A model generated the notes under the pieces. That model searched no databases. It had not been told where the DNA came from and saw nothing but the letters and a program-made list of their open reading frames with translations. This document shows positions 57,722 through 64,000 of a DNA stretch of 64,000 nucleotides, piece by piece. Source of the DNA: Diplolepis rosae (lineage: Eukaryota > Arthropoda > Insecta > Hymenoptera > Diplolepididae). Numbering within the stretch: the stretch's first letter is position 1; each line of letters starts with the position of its first letter. The stretch spans positions 5,394,001-5,458,000 of the forward strand of contig JAPYXD010000704.1 in the NCBI GenBank assembly GCA_030998225.1. The letters run 5' to 3'. The translations under genes and the position numbers were made by a program.

Positions 57722-58890
57722 AGCATCACTCTAATACACACTTAATTGATTTCAATTTAATATATTTAATTTGTAAAGCATATTTCTATTTAATTTTACA
57801 CGAACTGTAATGCAGGTATTGTAATTTAACAATGACAGTCTCAACCCTGAAAGTGCAGAGAGCAGTTATTATAGCAGTATATAATATTATTTAATTCGAA
57901 AAATTGGCACAAAATATTTTTTGAAATAAACTAATTTTTTGTGCGAGAGGTACCACCTATTAGGACTACTACTGACCCAATTTTCAGCCTGATCAGACAA
58001 CTTTTTGAAGGCACAGTTCAGAAATTATGCCCGATATAGAAACTTCATATTTTATAATATGAAGTAACTTGTAACGGATACATCACACAAATAAGATTCC
58101 AACTTTTTTCGAATCTGGAAAGGTCAAGATACGAATTTATCATCCATATCTATATTTTGATACTAAATCTCTCCTTCACCCAACGAAATGAAATTACAAC
58201 CAAGCATGCGTATAGAAACGAGTGATGAATGACCTGATCCTTTAAACAGTCAAATTCTGACGCATCGACAAATACGTGCAAGTTGTTACAAGAAATTCAG
58301 TGCAATCAACACATTTTCTGTTCATTTTGAATAGCTTCCAGCAAAATCTATTAAAAATACGAGAAAATCCAAGTTCAATAGATTGGATTAGGAGATACAG
58401 GTGGAAAGTACAGAAAATCCATGGATTTAATTGAACTTCTTGTAATGTCCCAAAAAACGTCATGTTGTGAAAACAAGTACCGAACATTCTACGAATCTCA
58501 CTGAATTATTACCTGCGTGTGGTAATTGGATTCAAAATTTCCTCCAAAAGTTTTTGATGAGATGTTCTAACTTCAGCATACTTCATTAATGACGAAAAAT
58601 TTTGAATACTTGTGAATAGAAGTTTAAATATTTAAAAGGATTTGTGAAAACTGTTTTATAGGAACTTTAAATAAATGAAAATATTATTACACTTTTGCAT
58701 ACATTTGTTGCCATTTTTCTTCTTCTTAAAAGTTTAAATTTACTCATTATAATTTTACTTTATAAAATTGAAAAATCTTTCACCACTTTCGTTGAAGTAT
58801 ATTTCTTTTCTCTCAACAGAATTTTAAAGATTTTTAATTCTCTAAATTGAAAATAGTAATAATCTAGTTATTGAGTAAATTCATTTTTCA
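57722..58890. other. AT-rich intergenic DNA, no gene recognised
   Basis: No domain, TIR or RNA signature. Short chance ORFs only. Confidence 0.5.
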
Positions 58891-58940
58891 TTACTACACG
58901 GAGAAAAATGAATTATAAAATTTGATATCTAGGTCTACTC

Positions 58941-59101
58941 ACTATGGGGCAGCTATTTAGATTATGAATATTATAATCTAGATTATGAGAGGTATAATCC
59001 AGGTTGTAAGTGACACAACCTACCATTTTTCCTATGCTCTAACATCATACCGCTCATAATCGAGATTATAGCTTTTGTAATTTAAATGGCTGTCCTATAG
59101 T
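58941..59101. mobile_element. Foldback element with 54-bp inverted arms
   Basis: The left arm 58941-58994 (actatggggcagctattt...) and right arm 59048-59101 are imperfect reverse complements around a 53-nt loop. The arms contain repeated gattataatc palindromes. A tacacggagaaaaat about 45 bp upstream (58895) resembles the ends of the MITEs at 8876 and 62367, so the foldback may be the core of a larger decayed MITE. Confidence 0.65.
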
Positions 59102-59374
59102 CACACCACGATTACATTAAGAACACCCTTTTTGTAAAACATGTTAAAAAATTAATGTTGGTAAAAAAGCAAAATCACGATGAAACTTGGTTTATATAAT
59201 CAAAAAATTCTACTATGTTGAAGAATGAAAAAAAAGTTTTGTTATAAAAAGGTTGTTTTCATTTCGAGTCTAGAGACTTTTCACCCCATGTATTATGAGC
59301 AATTAAATTTAGAAAGGTGCGTTTTTGCATCTGTATGACAATGATATCCTTCCCTTTATGTAAAAACTATGAAT

Positions 59375-59706
59375 ATTCCCGAGCATAGAAACCAATAAGG
59401 CCTTTAAATTTTCGTCTTTCGCATGTTTTTTACTTTTTGACAAATTTACAGATTGACATTTGATACAGATTGGTATTCTAAACTGTGCTAATTATAATAA
59501 TTGTATTGAGTGAAGGTTTCCCAAAAGAAATTAAAGTAAGTATATTTTGAAAAATGTATGTGCGTTTCCACGTGTGACAGGTATTATAATCAGCACAGTT
59601 TAGAATACCAATCAGTATCAAATGTCAAACTGTAAATCTGTCAAGAAGTAAAAAACATACGAAAAACGGAAATTTAAAGGCCTCATTAGTTTCTATGTTC
59701 GGGAAT
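59375..59706. mobile_element. Foldback element with ~120-bp inverted arms
   Basis: The left arm (59375 to about 59498, with attcccgagcatagaaacc and agattggtattctaaactg) and right arm (about 59583-59706) are reverse complements with few mismatches, separated by an ~85-bp AT-rich loop. No coding capacity. Confidence 0.75.
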
Positions 59707-59786
59707 CTCCGTAAATAGTCGGGGCATCGTATGGCTGTATGAAATATACGTCAGCAAGCAAAGAATCACACGACTTTCACCTCTAT

Positions 59787-59825
59787 AGCGATTGCGACTT
59801 ACTACGTTTTCATTTGGGACAACAG
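59787..59825 (+). repeat. ~39-bp direct repeat, copy 2
   Basis: Second copy of the sequence at 57683-57721. Confidence 0.7.
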
Positions 59826-60420
59826 ACTAGATTTCATCTAGCATGCCCTTAGATAATAATCCATAATCCCAGGTAATTTCGTGTTTTATACCACATATTT
59901 TTAGTATTTTACACGAGATATCTCCCCTAATAATTTCTAAGTTTTGTCTTCCTCCTTGGAAGATTGATGGAAAATATATTTTCAGCGATAAAGATATAGT
60001 CACATCATAATATAGTTGGACCTTATTTGTACCACTAATTACTCGTGATCAGTGTTGCTAGATGTCGCTAGCTGACTGTGAAAAGTAAACAGGTTTTTTC
60101 CTAAATTTTGAAATGAGAAAACATTAGTTAATTGCCAAATATTAGTTTAGAAGAAAGAAAACCCCCTGTTTGTGATTTTAAGAAGGAACAGAATTAGTCA
60201 ATTGAATAAGATTTCATTCTTCTGAGGAATGTGATTTATATTCTTGGCAAGTCTTAAATACAGCAATTTTCTTATAATTCTTGTAACAGCTGTCATTTAA
60301 TTAGATTAAAATGCTGACAAAACATAATACTTTGAAAAAATTTATCAATATTTGAACATCTTGAACTTATTTTGAAAAAATTTATATTTTCTGACCACCA
60401 GTTGACATTTTCTCATTGCT
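59826..60420. other. AT-rich stretch, nothing recognised
   Basis: No gene or repeat structure seen. Confidence 0.45.
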
Positions 60421-60429
60421 TCCAACACA

Positions 60430-60960
60430 AGTACGATGAGGGGTTCCACCGGAAACAAGCACCCTAATGATAAGATGCGAAGGGAATCACCGAATTCAAG
60501 CCCCACGAACGGAATAGACAAGTACTACGACCATGTCGTTGTTCGTGAATAGAGCTAAAAGTAGCTCTTAAAATTAAATTTATTACAATTGCATGGTCCT
60601 CCTGAAAACGTTCAACACTTCTTATTCATTTTTCGTTTGGAAGCGCATACCTTGAAATAATCAACGATTTCATTTTTTGCCATTGTAGTGAATCGAAAAA
60701 TCAAAAAAAGATCCCAAATGAAACTTACCTATCTTTTGATGGAGAATCTGAATTTTCAACAAAAAATAGAGGTTCCCATTTAGAATTTTTAAATCCCCCC
60801 TCCCTCCCGCCGCGTGCTCAGAGGATGGGGTTTGGGACCAATTTTTGTATAGTCGCTTTACCCCCTAGAAAATAAAAAGTTTTTATCATGGACATTCTTC
60901 GCAGGATGCATATTTCTTGAGATATTTTGACGTCTCAAAATAAAAAAATACCCTGTATAG
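60430..60960. mobile_element. Dispersed repeat fragment ending TACCCTGTATA
   Basis: Contains a C-rich block (60795-60815) followed by ccccctagaaaataaaaag and gagatattttgacgtctcaa, and ends aaaaaaataccctgtata at 60958. Such a tail, ending in the complement of TATACAGGGT, is known from many arthropod DNA-transposon repeats. The other terminus was not found. No coding sequence. Confidence 0.45.
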
Positions 60961-62364
60961 TAATACGTTTTCAGGGTATATGAAGCATGTAAATTTAGCC
61001 AATTTTTTTGATTAAATGTTTATAGTTTTCATATGTTCACGGCAGAAATAAAGAAAATTTAGACAGCTTATTCTTAGTTTAATTAATTGAATAAAGTTCA
61101 GTCTTAACAAAATTTTTAGCAATAAATGTCCGTTTTCTTTTATTGAAAAACCAAAAATAATTGATATAATGTCCATTTAATAGGCTTGCTTATCTAAAAT
61201 GTTTCTCATAGAATAATGATAAATTAGATCCTTCAGTGCATAACGTGAAGTGGAGAAGAGATTAAAATTGAAAGAGAAACTCTTCACAAAATGTTCATAT
61301 TCACTCTTGCATTAACCATAAGTTCTCTTCGGACAAATAAATTATCCTTCACACCTATATCTATACCTTAATATTCATTCAGTATATACAATATGCCATA
61401 CTCTATCGAACGTAATATTGCTGCAATAACGAGGCTATCGATAATAAATAATATATGCTTCGTGGATGCTGAATAACGAATACCACTTCGCTTCTTCTTC
61501 GCATTTTTATTGGAAAACCTTCGGAGCAAGAACGATAAAGAGCTTATCATTTTCTTCGTAGGTATGATAAAAATATTCAATACCTTATGTCGTTTGAGAG
61601 AAAGTTATCTTAAATATGACAGTAGAATGAAAGAAATTGCTAGGCGTTTCACAATTGAGCACACCGATCAAATAAGGGCCTCCGCTCGAAAACGGGTAGA
61701 AGTATTGTCCACTTTCCAAACCGACGCGAAATTTTTTTTTTTCAAAAAAACGTCAAAAAAAAAAATACTGTGATGTTCAGCTCAATAAGGCGCATCTTTT
61801 TTGTTGCATTAATTTTCTTCCCTGACAATTTGTTTATTCACTGTAAAATAAACAATAGCTTTTTTCATACCTTCGAAAATCAATGCCGTTTGGAACTAAA
61901 ATTGCTGAAACTCAACTAATATTCAACCGATTTTGTTGAAATTTGGTTTGTGAATTCCCATGACGCTATACTCGACACCGAAATCATAGAATTTTCGAAA
62001 AATATGATATTATTATTATTATTTATTAATTTATCAGCAGCGGTTGGAAATCAATCAATTTATTTTCGACACGCGAGGAAGTTTTTTCCTATTGAAGCTA
62101 GGAACAACTTCCATCGGAGGAGCTGGTGAGGATCGTGTGAAAAAGTTTTTGGTAAAAAGTGATGTTGGTTGGAGCAATACTAGATGAGATAGTAACGTTT
62201 TACTGAGAGCGCGGAACAAAACTCGAAAAACTGAACTAAATTCACGTGATCGCATAATTCGCGAACGCTGAGATGTAACCAACAAGTTGAACGGTTTGTT
62301 GGTTAATATTTTTAGACATATATTCGAACATATTCATTTTAAAAAACAAAAGAATATCGCTTTT
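60961..62364. other. AT-rich DNA, no gene recognised
   Basis: A plus-strand ORF at 61510-61773 (ends in a homopolymer-derived KTSKKKIL) has no recognised motif and is probably chance or a transposon relic. Confidence 0.45.
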
Positions 62365-62366
62365 TA

Positions 62367-63335
62367 CACGGAAAAAAAGTGTAGTTGTGACAGCAAAGCT
62401 ATTCTTTGCGACAGTTAAACGTTTAGTTGGTAACGAACGAGCGAATGAAGGAATATCTCGGATTCAGCCAAAGTGAATATCCGTAACCACTTTAGCTATT
62501 CCAGCGATATTCTATAGTCGAGAAAGGCACTGTTTATAGCTAGAATTGAGATTTTACAATTATAAAAGAAGGCTAATTGAAAAGTATAGCTACCGCAGTT
62601 ATAACCTTAAGAACATGACAATAACAAAATAATTTTGATTCATTTGTAGGTTATGTGACACGATACATATTTATGGAGTATAAGCAAATAAAAATATGAC
62701 ATAATTTTTCCGTCCTTGGAATCTTTATAACCAGTATTAAGGATTTTCATTTTCTCAAAACGAAAAAATCTTTTGTTTTTATTCGCAAATAGTAGCAAAA
62801 TTTAGAAGAACTTTTTGTGTTCGTTAGAATAAGAAATTGCAAACAGTTTGTAAAAATACATATTTTGATTGCAGTAAGTAAAAAGACATGAAAATGGAAA
62901 AATATGCAAAACTAACCTTCAAATACGGGAATGTACATATCCAACTTCCACTGTTGGAGAATATTACGAACATAAAAATCAGTCATCGTTTAACAGTTTG
63001 CTTACCTTTAATACTTTAAAATTACAGTAATTTAAACTTTAAACACTGCACTTGAACTTTAGTTGTCATTGTAAATACATCACTACATAAACTTGCTATG
63101 GAAATATACATTTCTATTTCATTTATACTTTTTACTTAATTCTACCATATTGGAAGTATATACAATTTGTAGAAAATAATAATTTCTGTTATTCAGCAAC
63201 TGTGTGAAATGTGCTTCTTCACCTAAACAGTTTTATACAATTTGACTAAAGTTTTATATGATTTGAAGACATTAATTCTTTGAAATTGGGATCATTCTTC
63301 ATTCGCTCGGTCGCCTAGTTAAATTTTTTTCCGTG
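62367..63335. mobile_element. MITE with CACGGAAAAAAA ends and TA target duplication
   Basis: Starts cacggaaaaaaa at 62367 after TA (62365-62366) and ends tttttttccgtg at 63335 before TA (63336-63337). Subterminal sequence is also inverted: cgagcgaatgaag in the left part (about 62449) is mirrored as cttcattcgctcg near 63298. Non-coding, 969 bp. Its ends resemble those of the 8876-9367 MITE. Confidence 0.7.
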
Positions 63336-63359
63336 TACGTATATATTTCAAAAAGTTAT

Positions 63360-63660
63360 TTTCAAAAACACAAAAGTAGTGCTCAATCCTTCAATTTTGA
63401 TTGGATGTGGCTGGTTAACGAACTTGTCCTTACTTTTTCGGCTCCGATAAAGTGTGCCCAAGCTCAATTCAATCTGATAATTCTATCGAGAGTTATGCCG
63501 CACACGACCTACTACAGACAGACAGACAGACACTTTCGTAAAAACCGTTTTTTCTGACTCAGGGGGTCTCAAAACGTAAAGATTTGATGAAAATATCGAA
63601 AGTCATTTTTCACATAAAACCAATACCTTCTCATCCATGATGAGAATGTAAAAAAGATGT
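63360..63660 (+). mobile_element. Dispersed repeat tail with (GACA)n
   Basis: Contains ccgataaagtgtgcccaagc, then gacctactacagacagacag (with GACA units at about 63517-63532) and tttttctgactcagggggtc. I recognise this combination as part of a repeat common in arthropod genomes (LINE or SINE tail). The class is not certain. Confidence 0.45.
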
Positions 63661-64000
63661 AATTACAAAATGTAAAACCGCGTAATAAAAAATTTTATGA
63701 ATACATTAATTCGGTAAATTTCTATTATTTTGCATGAAAGACATAATTTTAAATTATATTGCATAATTTGCGACGCTCTTTGAATTTTGCAATGTCAGAA
63801 GTTGTAATATGTCTAAGATTATAAGTTGAAAAAGATAAGTGTCAGTGGTTTTGTAACTGATGAAACTTATCAACAATTTGATTGTAAATGTTCAAAATAA
63901 ATTTTTTAACAACCATCGTTCAATTGCATGCAAAGTAAATGTATTTTTTTTTAATACGGGCACGAGAACAACGGGCGCACGAGCGACTTTGTTAAGCGCG
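63661..64000. other. AT-rich end of window, nothing recognised
   Basis: No gene or repeat identified; sequence runs off the window. Confidence 0.45.

Noticed and set aside
61510..61773. 87-codon ORF as a gene
   Set aside because: No recognised motif, its end depends on A/T homopolymers, and no splice or promoter evidence is visible.

Overview
This window looks like transposon-dense nuclear DNA from an arthropod, most likely an insect. The background is very AT-rich, predicted introns are short (about 84-173 bp), and the mobile elements belong to families common in insects: R1-clade LINEs, mariner, Ty3/gypsy with LTRs, an env-bearing provirus, hAT-like and Mutator-like transposases. I see no bacterial operons and no rRNA, intact tRNA or CRISPR array. 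The only candidate host gene is a small minus-strand locus at 9.86-10.69 kb that encodes glutamine-rich and RGG-rich segments, and even this carries an in-frame stop.

Layout. 1-3.5 kb: 3' half of a plus-strand Ty3/gypsy element (pol open from the window edge, PPT, LTR). 3.5-8.7 kb: AT-rich DNA with one candidate LTR plus primer-binding site. 8.7-9.6 kb: a TA-flanked MITE next to diverged direct repeats. 9.86-10.7 kb: the Q-rich/RGG locus. 11-15.3 kb: a large composite palindrome, split on its left arm by a 1.0-kb solo LTR (4-bp target duplication) and on its right arm by a 562-bp MITE (TA duplication); sister copies inside the palindrome preserve both empty sites. 15.7-16.3 kb: decayed mariner. 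19.4-28.65 kb: two copies of one R1-clade LINE, tail to tail, each with a different internal deletion.

29.07-45.60 kb: one minus-strand provirus of about 16.5 kb with 2.3-2.6-kb LTRs, a CTGG target duplication, PBS, PPT, a broken integrase and a broken env gene. Inside it, in the opposite orientation, lies the 3' half of a second gypsy element (34.22-40.34 kb) with an unusual zinc-knuckle ORF downstream of pol and its own 2.4-kb LTR. One deletion appears to have fused the two pol genes head to head and removed gag and most of pol from the provirus.

45.6-64 kb: a hAT transposase relic, an LTR-like segment, a dead Tc1/mariner-superfamily transposase, and a 4.1-kb hAT-like DNA transposon with about 445-bp terminal inverted repeats and an 8-bp target duplication, inserted into a Mutator-like transposase relic. 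Foldback elements, another TA-flanked MITE and dispersed-repeat tails follow.

These genes do not form a pathway. The window is a stratified record of insertions within insertions. The most informative objects are the long-TIR hAT-like transposon, the env-bearing provirus, the gypsy element with a 3' zinc-knuckle ORF, the composite palindrome and the tail-to-tail LINE pair. All coordinates were read by eye, so boundaries may be off by a few bases, more where stated.
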